Of a stretch of 64,000 bases of DNA, positions 8,797-23,387 are shown piece by piece (the stretch's first letter is position 1; each line of letters begins with the position of its first letter). A program made the translations under genes and the position numbers. This stretch comes from Streptomyces sp. NBC_00459 (lineage in GTDB: Bacteria > Actinomycetota > Actinomycetes > Streptomycetales > Streptomycetaceae), in the NCBI RefSeq assembly GCF_036013955.1, contig NZ_CP107903.1:2542001-2606000 (forward strand), written 5' to 3'. The notes under the pieces were generated by a model. The model was not told the origin of the DNA and searched no databases. It saw only the letters and a program-made list of their open reading frames with translations.

Positions 8797-9869
8797 TGCC
8801 CCGGCCGCTGGCTCTCGCGCTCACCGCCGGGGCCGCGCTGCTCGCCCGGCGGGCCATGCGCCGCCGGATCGAGGGCTCGCCGCTGTGGCCGCTGCCCGCG
8901 CTGGCGGAACCCGTCTCCGGCCGGCCCCGCTCCCGGGCCCTGCGGCTGACGGTCGCCGCGCATGAGACGGTCGCCGACGGCGTCGTACAACTACGGTTGG
9001 AGGGACGGGAGTTGCCGGGCTGGAAGCCGGGGGCGCATCTCGATCTGGTGCTGCCGTCGGGGCTCGTGCGGCAGTACTCGCTGTGCGGGGACCCGGCGGA
9101 CACCTCGTCGTACACCGTCGCCACGCGGCTGGTGCCGGACGGGCGCGGAGGCTCGCGCGAGGTGCACGAGGGGCTGCGGGCGGGCATGACGGTCGAGGTG
9201 CGCGGCCCGCGCAACCGCTTCCCGCTCGCCCCGGCCCCGGCCTACGTCTTCGTGGCGGGCGGTATCGGCATCACCCCGATCCTGCCGATGCTCCGGGCGG
9301 TGAACGCCCGACCAGGCCTGGAATGGCGGCTGTTGTACGGGGGCCGCAGCCGGGCCTCGATGCCGTACCTCGCCGAGATCGAGAAACTGGGCGCGGGCGG
9401 CGACCGGGTGAGAGTCGTCGCGGAGGACGAGGACGGGCTGCCCGACCTCGACGCGCTGTTCGCGGGTGTGGCGGCGGACCTGCCCGAGGGCACCGCCGTG
9501 CACTGCTGCGGCCCCGAGGCGCTGATGGCGGCGGTCGAGGCCCGGATTCCCGAGGGTGCCGTGCTGCGCCTGGAGCGCTTCACCTCGCGGGCGTCGAGCG
9601 GGGGCGACCAGCCTTTCGAGGTCGAACTCCGGCGCAGCGGGCGGACGTTGACGGTGGCCGCCGACTCGACCGTACTCGCCGCCGTACGGGCGGAGCTGCC
9701 GGACACCGCGTACTCGTGCGAGCAGGGGTTCTGCGGGACCTGCCGACAGCGCGTGCTCGCGGGGGAGGTCGAGCATCGCGACGAGCTGCTGACCGATGCC
9801 GAGCGGGCCGACTCGATGCTGATCTGTGTGTCGCGGGCACGACGGAGTCCACTTGTGCTGGATTTGTGA
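8796..9869 (+). CDS. PDR/VanB-type oxidoreductase (flavin + NAD(P)H + 2Fe-2S)
   Basis: A 357-aa reductase of the phthalate-dioxygenase-reductase class. A short hydrophobic, basic N terminus (LALALTAGAALLARRAMRRR) may anchor it. The flavin-binding barrel carries VRQYSLCGDP, the nucleotide-binding domain GGIGITPILPML and HCCGPEALM, and the C-terminal plant-type ferredoxin CEQGFCGTC with a fourth Cys in SMLICVSRA. All four cluster Cys are present. It takes electrons from NAD(P)H and passes them singly to an oxygenase; the one-base overlap with the di-iron-like gene makes that protein its likely acceptor. ATG at 8796 was chosen from this overlap. Confidence 0.92.
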   Translation: MPRPLALALTAGAALLARRAMRRRIEGSPLWPLPALAEPVSGRPRSRALRLTVAAHETVADGVVQLRLEGRELPGWKPGAHLDLVLPSGLVRQYSLCGDPADTSSYTVATRLVPDGRGGSREVHEGLRAGMTVEVRGPRNRFPLAPAPAYVFVAGGIGITPILPMLRAVNARPGLEWRLLYGGRSRASMPYLAEIEKLGAGGDRVRVVAEDEDGLPDLDALFAGVAADLPEGTAVHCCGPEALMAAVEARIPEGAVLRLERFTSRASSGGDQPFEVELRRSGRTLTVAADSTVLAAVRAELPDTAYSCEQGFCGTCRQRVLAGEVEHRDELLTDAERADSMLICVSRARRSPLVLDL

Positions 9870-9925
9870 ACATCCTCGGTCGGACCCGTCCGTTGCGGGC
9901 CGTATCCGATCGGTAAGGTGTTCGC

Positions 9926-10645
9926 ATGACAACCGGGGTTCGCCGCAGAATGGGAGTCGAGGAACGCCGGCAGCAGTTGATCGGCGTCGCCCTCGAACTG
10001 TTCAGCCGCCGCTCGCCCGACGAGGTCTCCATCGATGAGATCGCGTCGGCCGCGGGCATCTCGCGCCCACTGGTCTACCACTACTTTCCCGGCAAACTCA
10101 GCCTGTACGAGGCCGCGTTGAAGCGGGCGTCGGACGATCTGGCGGGCCGGTTCGTGGAGCCGCACGAGGGTCCGCTGGGTGCGCGACTGCTGCGGGTGAT
10201 GCGCCGGTTCTTCGACTTCGTCGAAGAACACGGGCCCGGCTTCGCGGCGTTGATGCGCGGTGGTCCGGCGGTGTCCGCGGACGAGGTGCGTTCGAACAGC
10301 GCCTCGGCGACGAACGCGCTCATCGACGCCGTACGACAGGCCGCATACGTCCAGATCCTGTCGCATCTGGACCTGGACGTCGAAGAGGCGCCCGCCCGGC
10401 TGGAGTTGGTCATCCGGACGTGGATATCGCTCGTCGAGTCGACCGCGCTGATCTGGCTGGACGGGCGGCGCGTGCCGCGCGGTGAGCTGGAGGCCCAGCT
10501 GGTGCACGACTTCGCGGCGCTGGCCGCCGTGAGCGCCGCCTATGACGAGGAGATGGCCGCGCTGCTGCGCCGGATGCTCAAACAGGAGCCCGCCGACGGC
10601 CCGTTCAGCGACCTGGTCGCACGGCTCATCTCGCTCGCCTCGTGA
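9926..10645 (+). CDS. TetR-family transcriptional regulator
   Basis: A 239-aa regulator with an N-terminal TetR helix-turn-helix (VSIDEIASAAGISRPLVYHYFPGKLSLYEAAL, about residues 35-66) and a helical ligand-binding domain. It lies 56 bases downstream of the reductase on the same strand, so it could control the oxygenase/reductase pair, though no palindrome stands out in the short gap before it. The upstream DNA (TCGGTAAGGTGTTCGC before ATG) shows no good ribosome site, so a leaderless transcript is possible. Confidence 0.9.
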   Translation: MTTGVRRRMGVEERRQQLIGVALELFSRRSPDEVSIDEIASAAGISRPLVYHYFPGKLSLYEAALKRASDDLAGRFVEPHEGPLGARLLRVMRRFFDFVEEHGPGFAALMRGGPAVSADEVRSNSASATNALIDAVRQAAYVQILSHLDLDVEEAPARLELVIRTWISLVESTALIWLDGRRVPRGELEAQLVHDFAALAAVSAAYDEEMAALLRRMLKQEPADGPFSDLVARLISLAS

Positions 10646-10667
10646 CCTCCGTGACCCGAACGACGGG

Positions 10668-11024
10668 TCAGCTGTCGAACTTCCGGTAGGAGTCGTCGAG
10701 TTCGCGGACCTCGACCGAGGCGTGCAGGGCGAGCCCCTCGACGGGCTTCACATGGGTGCGCACCAACTCCAGTACCGCTTCGGTCAGTTGGGCCTTCGTC
10801 TCCACCGTGCGCCCGGTGAGCATGCCGATCCAGACGTGCACGATCGCGTGGCCGTCGCTGTCCGCGCCGACCGTGGCGTCCTCGGTGCGGCGGAACTGCG
10901 TCTTGCACGCCTCGGGCTTCGCCTTCGCCGTGGCGACGACCTCCTCGTGCAGCGCGAGCGCGAACGCGCGCCGGTCGAAGGCCTCGGTCAGCGGACCCGA
11001 GTAGTCGACGGTGATCTGCGGCAT
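10668..11024 (-). CDS. CHMI-like tautomerase-superfamily protein
   Basis: A 118-aa protein starting MPQITVDYS, with the Pro after Met that is the catalytic base of the tautomerase superfamily. The length, the core QFRRTEDATVGADSDGHAIVH and the strand TQL-VRTHVKPVEGLALHASVEVREL match 5-carboxymethyl-2-hydroxymuconate isomerase (HpaF/CHMI). Classical CHMI acts in homoprotocatechuate breakdown, but no other gene of that pathway is nearby, so the substrate here is open. It is convergent with the TetR gene, with 22 bases between. Confidence 0.82.
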   Translation of the reverse strand: MPQITVDYSGPLTEAFDRRAFALALHEEVVATAKAKPEACKTQFRRTEDATVGADSDGHAIVHVWIGMLTGRTVETKAQLTEAVLELVRTHVKPVEGLALHASVEVRELDDSYRKFDS

Positions 11025-11103
11025 GGGTCAAACCCCTGTTCTACGACGGCACGGCCATCACACCCTAGCCGTTGGCCCTGATCATTGAACCTGGCCGTCG
11101 GCC

Positions 11104-12726
11104 CTAGTCAGCGAGCCGCAGCGCCAGCATCGCGATGTCGTCCTCCCGGTCGTGCCCGAAGGAGACCAGCAACGTGTCGCACAGGGCGTCCAGGCCGGGC
11201 AGCGCGCCGGAGGCAGCGGCACGCAGGTGTTCCAGGGAGTCCGCCAGGTCTGTTCCCCGGGTCTCGATCAGGCCGTCGGTGATCATGAGGAGCCGGTCGG
11301 TGGGTTCGAGGAACAGTTCGGTGGGCGGCGGATGGGCGAGGCCCACGCCGAGCAGCGGGCCCGAGGCCTTGGCGTAGTCGGCCGTACCGGCGTCGCGGAT
11401 GATCAGCGGCGGGATGTGACCCGCGTTGGCGATACGGGTGCGCCCGGTGCCCGGTTCGACGTGGACCAGGCAGACGGTGGCCGTGACCTCGGGGTGGTAG
11501 CGCTGGAGCATCCGGTCGAGGCGCTCGGCGAGCACGGCCGGATCGGACTCCTCGACGCAGTAGGCGCGCAGCGCGTGCCGGATCTCGACCATGACGGTGG
11601 CCGCGTCCAGCGAGTGCCCGACGACATCACCGACCGCGGCGAGGACTCCGTCGTCGGTGCGCAGGGCGGCGTAGAAGTCGCCGCCGATCTCCGCGTCCCG
11701 GGACGCGGGCACGTACCGGACCACGACGTCGATGCCGGGCAGGTCGGGCAGCCGGTCGGGGCGGGGCAGGAAGCTGTGCTGGAGAGTGAGGGCGACATGC
11801 CGCTCGACCTGGTACATGAGCAGCGGCTCGGCGGCGAGCACGGTGGCCTGGGCCAGCCGGGCCACCAGGGACTCGTTCTCGGGGTTCACCCTGCGCGTCC
11901 CGCGGGTGGGCGTGGCCAGGCACACCGAGGCCCTGCCGTCCTCGGTGGGGATCAGCACCAGGCGGGCGTCGTGATCCATGCCCGGCCGGAAGAACCCGGC
12001 GGGCCACAGCGGCGAGGGCACGGTGGTGATCTGCACCCCGCTCTGTCCGCGGGTGAGCCGCCGGAGCAGTCCCGCCACGACGCGGTGGGCGCTCCCGTCC
12101 GGCATGTCGAGCGTGGTGCGGTCGCGGGAGGTGGCGCGGTACAGCTCGTCGTCCGGGCCGAGGAAGAACACCGCGGCGGGCGAGCCGGTGAGCCGCGCGG
12201 CGCCCTCGGCGGCGGCGTCGGCGAGTTCCTGCAGGGAGCGGGCCGCCTGGATGGTGAAGATCGTCTCCGACAGCCGGGTCAGCCGCCGCGCCACTGCCTG
12301 GTCGTCGGCTCTCAGCCGCGAGGCGCGCACCGCGGCCCGCAGCACCGCGTCGATCTCCCCGGGCTCGGCGGGCACCGTCAGAAACGCCTCCCCGCCCGCC
12401 TCCAGCCCGTCGCGACGGTCCCCCGGGGACTCGGAGGAGGCCGAGAAGTGGACGACGGGCAGGCCGGCCATGTGCGGCCGGGTCTTGATCCGGCGGCACA
12501 GCTCGACCCCGCTCACGCCAGGCAGGTCCATGGCGATGAGCGCCACGTCGGGCAGGATGCCCTTGCGCAGCCGTACGTCGAGTTCGGCGAGCGCCTCGTG
12601 CCCGCCACCGACCGGGACGACCTGGTAACCGGCACGGCGGAGCAGGGCACTCATCGCGTTCCGGCCGGCCGCGGTGGCGTCCACGACGAGCACGGTGGTG
12701 TCGGTCCACTTGCCGTTGCCGTCCAT
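11104..12726 (-). CDS. Receiver-GAF-PP2C (SpoIIE/RsbU-type) serine phosphatase
   Basis: A 540-aa signalling protein with three parts. A receiver (about 10-125) has VLVVDATAAGR and the phospho-acceptor Asp in IAMDLPGVSG. A GAF-like sensor region (about 155-300) follows. The C terminus (about 320-540) is a PP2C phosphatase with GGDFY, GDVVGHS, NAGHIPP, TDGLIE and a DDIAML end, all metal-binding motifs kept. Such enzymes dephosphorylate anti-sigma-factor antagonists in partner-switching pathways. The receiver has one acidic residue where two are usual. ATG at 12726 was chosen over GTG at 12744 because AAGGGCGG precedes it. No anti-sigma or antagonist gene is adjacent. Confidence 0.88.
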   Translation of the reverse strand: MDGNGKWTDTTVLVVDATAAGRNAMSALLRRAGYQVVPVGGGHEALAELDVRLRKGILPDVALIAMDLPGVSGVELCRRIKTRPHMAGLPVVHFSASSESPGDRRDGLEAGGEAFLTVPAEPGEIDAVLRAAVRASRLRADDQAVARRLTRLSETIFTIQAARSLQELADAAAEGAARLTGSPAAVFFLGPDDELYRATSRDRTTLDMPDGSAHRVVAGLLRRLTRGQSGVQITTVPSPLWPAGFFRPGMDHDARLVLIPTEDGRASVCLATPTRGTRRVNPENESLVARLAQATVLAAEPLLMYQVERHVALTLQHSFLPRPDRLPDLPGIDVVVRYVPASRDAEIGGDFYAALRTDDGVLAAVGDVVGHSLDAATVMVEIRHALRAYCVEESDPAVLAERLDRMLQRYHPEVTATVCLVHVEPGTGRTRIANAGHIPPLIIRDAGTADYAKASGPLLGVGLAHPPPTELFLEPTDRLLMITDGLIETRGTDLADSLEHLRAAASGALPGLDALCDTLLVSFGHDREDDIAMLALRLAD

Positions 12727-12747
12727 CTGGCCGCCCTTGGACACACC

Positions 12748-12782
12748 GGTGGGGCAGACCGAGGTCCTTGGTCTGCCCCACC
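12748..12782 (-). terminator. Terminator between the pullulanase and phosphatase genes
   Basis: Perfect 13-bp arms (GGTGGGGCAGACC and its complement) enclose a 9-base loop, 15 bases after the pullulanase stop and 22 bases before the phosphatase start. No T-run follows, as is usual in high-GC actinobacteria. It should separate the two same-strand genes; the phosphatase promoter would then lie within or over it. Confidence 0.75.
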
Positions 12783-12797
12783 AGACTAATGCCCTTG

Positions 12798-18317
<5,520 letters not shown>

Positions 18318-18383
18318 GGATGGACTCCTTGCGATCACGGCTCTTCGGGTCCGACCCCGCGCGACCGTACCGCCGCCGAAAGG

Positions 18384-18394
18384 CTTACAGCAAG
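18384..18394. promoter_or_regulatory. Candidate MalR operator upstream of the pullulanase
   Basis: CTTACAGCAAG is an imperfect CTTGC/GCAAG site 67 bases upstream of the pullulanase start. It matches the sites before the amylase and malE genes, and shares a GAAAGAACTTTCA-like neighbour with the amylase promoter. This fits repression by MalR. Confidence 0.55.
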
Positions 18395-18420
18395 GGTTGT
18401 GAAAGTAATGGAAAGAACTT

Positions 18421-19803
18421 TCAGCAGGTGGACTTGCCCGCGTAGATCGCGAGGGCGGTGTTGGCGCCGAGGGTCGCGGTGAACTGACCCGAACCGTTCA
18501 CGGTGACCGTCGTGTTGCTCTGCACGTTGCAGTAGGTCCCGGCGGGCAGCGAGGTCTGGTAGGTCCTGCTCAGGCTGCTCGACTCGTGGTTGATGGCCAC
18601 GTAACCCTTGCTGCCCCGCCCGAAGGCGATCGCGTCGCCCCCGTTGTCCCACCAGTTGGTGACGGACTCACCGCGCACCGCGTTGCGGAAGGCGACCATG
18701 CGCAGGATCTCCGGCCAGGCGTGCTGGCACTTCCAGCCGTCCTGCCAACAGGCGTTGACGGTACCGCCGTTGGGCGGACCCGCGTCGGTGTCCGAGAACT
18801 CGTAGCCGGAGTTGATGTCCGGGGCGCCGTACGGGTAGGCGAGCATGAAGACGTTGGCCAGGGTGTAGTTCGCGTTGTCCTTGTAGCTGAGCGTGGAGCC
18901 GTTGCGCTCGGTGTCGTGGTTGTCGACGAAGACACCGGCGACCGAGCTGCTCATGTAGCCCCAGCCCTCGCCGTAGTTCTTCAGGTAGGCGAGGTTCTCG
19001 TTGTTGAAGACGCGCTTGAGGTCGTAGGCGTAACGGAACTCCTGGACATCGCCGTTGCCCGTGTACTCGGTGGGCTGGACAGCCTCGCCACTGCCGTAGA
19101 TGGCCTCCTGCTTCCAGTACACCGACGTGTTGCTCAGCCTGGACTTGATGTTGGCCAGGTCGGTCGCCGGGATGTGCTTGGCCGCGTCGATGCGGAAGCC
19201 GTCGACGCCGTACCCGAGCAGGGAGTTCATGTACCCGGCGATGGCCGAACGGACGTACTCCTCGCCGGTGTCGAGGTCGGCGAGCTGCACGAGTTCGCAG
19301 TTCTGGACGTTGGCGCGGTTGGTGTAGTCGCTGACAGTGGCCGTGCAGTCGTCGAAGTCGTAGGAGGAGTACAGGCCGGGGTAGTTGTACTTCGTGTACG
19401 ACGAACCGCCGGTGCCGGTGCCGCTGCCCGCGGACATGTGGTTGATGACGGTGTCGACGACGACCTTCACCCCGGCGGCGTGACACGTGTCGATCATGCT
19501 CTTGAAGGCGGTGGCATCCCCGAGCCGACCGGCGATCCTGTAGCTGACGGGTTGGTACGAGGTCCACCACTGCGAGCCCTGTATGTGCTCGGCGGGCGGG
19601 GAGACCTGGACGTATCCGTAGCCGGCGGGGCCGAGGGTGTTGGTGCACTCCTTGGCGACCGAGGCGAACTTCCACTCGAAGAGGACGGCGGTGACGTCCT
19701 TGATGCCGGGCGGGGAGGCGTTGGCGGCGCCCGTCGGGACGCCGAGCGCGATCGACGCGCCGGCCACGAGGGCGAGCGCGCCGGAGAGGGTTCTACTGGC
19801 CAT
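18421..19803 (-). CDS. Secreted alpha-amylase (GH13)
   Basis: A 460-aa extracellular enzyme with a signal peptide ([22 protein letters not shown], cut at about ANA-S). Catalytic residues are in GFRIDAAKH (Asp about 206), KQEAIYG (Glu about 232) and VDNHD (Asp about 298); [11 protein letters not shown] supplies the first conserved region. It ends in a short C-terminal beta domain with no separate starch-binding module. It is the size of classical streptomycete Aml/AmlB amylases. ATG 19803 was chosen; a longer frame adds 19 residues without a signal. It follows a MalR-like operator and is 103 bases upstream of the pullulanase on the same strand, which has its own candidate operator. Confidence 0.93.
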   Translation of the reverse strand: MASRTLSGALALVAGASIALGVPTGAANASPPGIKDVTAVLFEWKFASVAKECTNTLGPAGYGYVQVSPPAEHIQGSQWWTSYQPVSYRIAGRLGDATAFKSMIDTCHAAGVKVVVDTVINHMSAGSGTGTGGSSYTKYNYPGLYSSYDFDDCTATVSDYTNRANVQNCELVQLADLDTGEEYVRSAIAGYMNSLLGYGVDGFRIDAAKHIPATDLANIKSRLSNTSVYWKQEAIYGSGEAVQPTEYTGNGDVQEFRYAYDLKRVFNNENLAYLKNYGEGWGYMSSSVAGVFVDNHDTERNGSTLSYKDNANYTLANVFMLAYPYGAPDINSGYEFSDTDAGPPNGGTVNACWQDGWKCQHAWPEILRMVAFRNAVRGESVTNWWDNGGDAIAFGRGSKGYVAINHESSSLSRTYQTSLPAGTYCNVQSNTTVTVNGSGQFTATLGANTALAIYAGKSTC

Positions 19804-19850
19804 GTGGGGTCCTTCTCCGTTGAAGGTCCAAGCAAGATCCCTTACCGGTT

Positions 19851-19861
19851 CTTGCTGCAAG
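19851..19861. promoter_or_regulatory. Candidate MalR operator upstream of the alpha-amylase
   Basis: CTTGCTGCAAG is a perfect 5-bp inverted repeat (CTTGC/GCAAG) with one central base, 48 bases before the amylase ATG. A half-site AGCAAG lies 20 bases downstream. Streptomyces amylase promoters are known to be repressed by MalR (Reg1) through such sites. Confidence 0.7.
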
Positions 19862-20086
19862 ATGGCTGAAAACTTTCAACCGAGCAGAAAGTACGAGCCA
19901 CTTGTCGAACCGTCAACCCTTCGGACACTTCCTCTTCACGGGCGCGAAATCTCTTCACAGCGAGGGATGTCGAGTCACAACGAGCGATGTTGAGCCGGAA
20001 CCACCTGTCGTCGGGCTCGCCCGCCGTACCCTTGCCCGACCGAGGCGGGCCGCGAGTACCGCGGTCACGGGGGACGAGAGGCGACC

Positions 20087-21427
20087 ATGGCGGCGACGAG
20101 CAATCCGGTGCACAGAGGCACCGTCCTTCCGGTGGACGCGGCGCGCTGGGCGATGTGGACTTTCGTCATCGTCAACGTGGTGATCGTCGAGGCGTTGTTC
20201 GTGAGCGCCGGTTCGGGCAAGAACGGGGTGCTCACGGTCGCGAAGTTCTTCGGACTGCACGCGGCCCTGCTGATGCTGTTCCAACTGCTGCTGGTGGCCC
20301 GGCTGCCGTGGCTGGACCGCCGTATCGGGATGGACCGGCTCACGGTGTGGCACCGCTGGGTCGGCTTCTCCCTGCTGTGGACCGTCCTCACCCACGCCAC
20401 GCTGGTGGTGCTCGGCTACGCGACCCTCGACGACGCGTCCATGGGGAAGACGTTCGTCGCCCTCAGCGGGGTGGTGGCCTCCCTGCTGGGCATGTGGGCA
20501 GCGGGCTTCATCCTCGTGATCGCCGTGCTCTCCACCCGGTCCCTGCGGCGACGGCTGCGGTACGAGGTCTGGCACGGGCTGCACCTGCTGCTCTACGTCG
20601 CCCTGGGCCTGGCCTTCGTCCATCAGTTGGAGGAGACCACGACCTTCACGTCCTCCGCGTTCGCCGAGGCCTACTGGTGGATCCTGTGGCTGTTCTCCTT
20701 CGGCGCCCTGCTGACCGGGCGCGTCGCCATGCCGCTCTGGCGCAACGCCTACCACCGGTTCCGCGTCGCGGCCGTCGTACCCGAGTCGGACAACGTGGTC
20801 TCCGTCTACGTCACCGGCCGCCACCTCGACAAACTCCCGGCACGCGCGGGCCAGTTCTGCATCTGGCGGTTCCCCGGGCACAACCACTGGTGGCTGGCCA
20901 ACCCCTTCTCCCTGTCGGCGGCGCCGGGCGGACAAGGGCTGCGCCTCACCGCGAAGGCCGTGGGCAGTGCCAGCGCCGGCCTGCGCGATGTCCCGGTCGG
21001 CAGCCGCGCCTTTGTCGAGGGGCCGTACGGGGCCTTCACCTCGCTGCACCGGACCCGGCCCGGCAACCTGCTGATCGCCGGAGGCGTGGGCATCACGCCC
21101 GTACGGGCCATGCTGGAGGAGGAGACGACCGGCGACTTCGTCGTGCTCTACCGGGTGCGCAGCGAGGCTGACGCCGTACTGCTGGACGAGGTACGCCACC
21201 TGATCGCCCTCCGGGGCGGACGGCTGCACCTGCTCACCGGCCGGACCGGCGACGGCGGCACCCCGCCCTTCAGTCCGGACGGCCTGCGCCAACTGGTCCC
21301 CGACGTCACCGACCGCGACGTGTACGTCTGCGGCCCGCCGGCCATGACCGCGGCTGTGCTGTCCAGCCTGCGGGAGCTACGGGTCCCCGCGCGACAGGTG
21401 CACTCCGAGAAGTTCGGCCTGGCCTGA
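20087..21427 (+). CDS. Ferric-reductase-like transmembrane flavoprotein
   Basis: A 446-aa protein. Six or so transmembrane helices (about 18-40, 48-70, 88-108, 122-150, 158-182, 190-215) carry paired His (HAALLMLF, WHRWVGF, THATLV, WHGLHLLLY, FVHQLEE) suited to bind haem b. The soluble half has a FAD motif (WLANPFSLSAAP) and NAD(P) motifs (AGGVGITPVRAML, YVCGPPAM). It belongs to the ferric reductase/NOX-like group and would move electrons from NAD(P)H across the membrane. In many relatives an FMN-binding protein gene follows; none is present here. It is divergent from the amylase gene. Confidence 0.88.
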   Translation: MAATSNPVHRGTVLPVDAARWAMWTFVIVNVVIVEALFVSAGSGKNGVLTVAKFFGLHAALLMLFQLLLVARLPWLDRRIGMDRLTVWHRWVGFSLLWTVLTHATLVVLGYATLDDASMGKTFVALSGVVASLLGMWAAGFILVIAVLSTRSLRRRLRYEVWHGLHLLLYVALGLAFVHQLEETTTFTSSAFAEAYWWILWLFSFGALLTGRVAMPLWRNAYHRFRVAAVVPESDNVVSVYVTGRHLDKLPARAGQFCIWRFPGHNHWWLANPFSLSAAPGGQGLRLTAKAVGSASAGLRDVPVGSRAFVEGPYGAFTSLHRTRPGNLLIAGGVGITPVRAMLEEETTGDFVVLYRVRSEADAVLLDEVRHLIALRGGRLHLLTGRTGDGGTPPFSPDGLRQLVPDVTDRDVYVCGPPAMTAAVLSSLRELRVPARQVHSEKFGLA

Positions 21428-21464
21428 CCGGGAGGTCGACACTTCCCCTGACCTGACCTCAACG

Positions 21465-21497
21465 GGGCCCGCCACCCCCGAACCGAGCGGCGGACCC
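21465..21497. terminator. Possible bidirectional terminator between convergent genes
   Basis: GGGCCCGCC and GGCGGACCC form a 9-bp stem with one mismatch and a 15-base loop, placed in the 83-base gap between the convergent reductase and alpha-glucosidase genes. Confidence 0.45.
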
Positions 21498-21510
21498 TGC
21501 GAGTTGGACC

Positions 21511-23190
21511 TCAGACCGTCGTCCACCACACCGTCGTGTCCGCCGGCAGCTTCGCCTCGTCCTCCGCCACGGTCACCTCGCCGCTGGCGACCAGGATCTC
21601 GCCGTACGCCGGGATCGTGACCGACTCGCCGCTCGTGTTCGCGACGCACACGAACTCGCCGCGCCGGAAGGCGAGAACGCCCTGCGGTGCCCTCAGCCAC
21701 TCGACGGAGTCGCCCGCGCCGAGGCCGGGGTGTTCGCGTCGGGCGGCGAGGGCGGCGCGGTACAGCTCCAGGGTGGAGCCGGGCGCACCCGTCTGCGCCT
21801 CGACGCTCAACTCGGCCCACTCGGCGGGCTGCGGAAGCCAGGAGCCGCCGTCGCCGAAGCCGTACGACGATCCCTCGCGCCTCCAGGGGATCGGCACCCG
21901 GCAGCCGTCGCGGAAGCCGTCCTGCCCCTCGCCCCGGAAGTACGCGGGGTCCTGACGGACCTCGTCCGCGAGGTCGACGACGTCCGGCAGACCCAGTTCC
22001 TCGCCCTGGTAGACGTACGCCGAACCGGGCAGCGCGAGCATGAGGAGGGTGGCCGCGCGGGCCCTGGGCAGGCCCAGCGCGCGGTCTCCGGCGAGGCGGA
22101 TCTGAGTGCCGAGGCCCGACTCGTTGGCGAAGCGGGTGGCGTGACGGGTGACGTCGTGGTTCGACAGCACCCAGGTGGCCGGGGCGCCGACCGGACGCAT
22201 GGCGTCCAGGGTGCGGTCGATGACGACCTTCAGCTCGGCCGCGTCCCAATAGGTGGCCAGGTACTGGAAGTTGAAGGCCTGGTGGAGTTCGTCGGGGCGG
22301 ACGTAGTTCGCCGTGCGCTCGATGGTCGGGGTCCACGCCTCCGCGACGAAAATGCGCTCACCCGCGTACTCGTCGAGGACCAGACGCCATTCGCGGTAGA
22401 TGGCGTGCACGCCGTCCTGGTCGAAGAACGGCATGACATCGTTGCCCAGCAGCTTGAGCTGGTCGTGGGATCCCAGGTCCGGGAGGCCTGCCGCCTTCAC
22501 CAGGCCGTGCGCCACGTCGATACGGAAACCGTCGACGCCCATGTCGAGCCAGAACCTGAGGACCGAGCGGAACTCGTCCCCGACCGCCGGGTGTTCCCAG
22601 TTGAAGTCGGGCTGCTCGGGCGCGAAGAGGTGCAGGTACCAGTCACCCGGGGTGCCGTCCGGCTCGGTGATCCTCGTCCATGCCGGGCCGCCGAAGATGG
22701 ACTCCCAGTCGTTGGGCGGGAGTTCGCCGTTCTCGCCCTTGCCCGGGCGGAAGTGGTAGCGGTCCCGCAGCGGTGAGCCGGGGCCTTCCGCGACCGCCCG
22801 TTTGAACCACTCGTGCTGGTCGGAGGAGTGGTTGGGGACCAGGTCGACGATGATCCTGAGGTCCAGTTCGTGGGCGTCGCGGATCAGGGCGTCGGCGTCC
22901 AGGAGGTTGCCGAACATGGGGTCCACGGCCCGGTAGTCGGCGACGTCGTAGCCGGCGTCGGCCTGCGGGGAGGCGTAGAAGGGGCTGAGCCACACGGCGT
23001 CGACGCCCAGGTCGCGCAGATACGGCAGCCGGGTGCGGACGCCTTCCAGGTCGCCCATGCCGTCGCCGTTGCTGTCGGCGAAGCTTCGGGGGTAGACCTG
23101 GTAGATCACGGCGTCGCGCCACCAGTCACGGTGGGCGGTGACGGTGCTCGGGGCGGAGGTCGGGGCCGGAGCGGCGGAGTGCTGGCTCAT
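21511..23190 (-). CDS. aglA: Alpha-glucosidase (GH13, oligo-1,6-/alpha-1,4-glucosidase type)
   Basis: A 559-aa intracellular GH13 enzyme without a signal peptide. Motifs: GVDAVWLSPFYASPQADAGYDVADY, DLVPNHSSDQH, GFRIDVAHG (nucleophile Asp), VAEAW (acid/base Glu) and LSNHD (Asp). It should release glucose from imported maltodextrins. It lies downstream of malEFG on the same strand, which fits its role and matches the arrangement I recall for the S. coelicolor mal locus. ATG 23190 follows AAGGACG; an in-frame ATG at 23223 would add 11 residues. The 197-base gap to malG holds a dispersed repeat, so a separate promoter is possible. Confidence 0.92.
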   Translation of the reverse strand: MSQHSAAPAPTSAPSTVTAHRDWWRDAVIYQVYPRSFADSNGDGMGDLEGVRTRLPYLRDLGVDAVWLSPFYASPQADAGYDVADYRAVDPMFGNLLDADALIRDAHELDLRIIVDLVPNHSSDQHEWFKRAVAEGPGSPLRDRYHFRPGKGENGELPPNDWESIFGGPAWTRITEPDGTPGDWYLHLFAPEQPDFNWEHPAVGDEFRSVLRFWLDMGVDGFRIDVAHGLVKAAGLPDLGSHDQLKLLGNDVMPFFDQDGVHAIYREWRLVLDEYAGERIFVAEAWTPTIERTANYVRPDELHQAFNFQYLATYWDAAELKVVIDRTLDAMRPVGAPATWVLSNHDVTRHATRFANESGLGTQIRLAGDRALGLPRARAATLLMLALPGSAYVYQGEELGLPDVVDLADEVRQDPAYFRGEGQDGFRDGCRVPIPWRREGSSYGFGDGGSWLPQPAEWAELSVEAQTGAPGSTLELYRAALAARREHPGLGAGDSVEWLRAPQGVLAFRRGEFVCVANTSGESVTIPAYGEILVASGEVTVAEDEAKLPADTTVWWTTV

Positions 23191-23260
23191 AACGTCCTTG
23201 ATACGTAACGGAGTTCGGGACATGGGGTGGCTTCTGCTGGTTTTTGGCTACCGGTTCGTC

Positions 23261-23290
23261 GTGGCTGGTCGCGCAGTTCCCCGCGCCCCT
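23261..23290. repeat. Dispersed Streptomyces intergenic repeat, copy 1
   Basis: A 30-base element beginning GTGGCTGGTCGCGCAGTTCC lies between malG and aglA. The reverse complement recurs at 62519-62548 with 29 of 30 matches. I recall this sequence as a very abundant intergenic repeat in streptomycetes, often just after stop codons; its function is unknown. Confidence 0.85.
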
Positions 23291-23387
23291 GAAGAGGCGG
23301 CCCGCGGTGTCAGCGGGGTCGGATGGACACCGTGGGCCGCCTGCCCGTACGACGGAGCCGTACGGGAGTTTTACGCGGGGCCGGGCG

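Noticed and set aside
7876..10645. A full aromatic-degradation operon with the CHMI-like protein.
   Set aside because: The CHMI-like gene is on the opposite strand and none of the other pathway genes is present; only the oxygenase/reductase pairing is kept.
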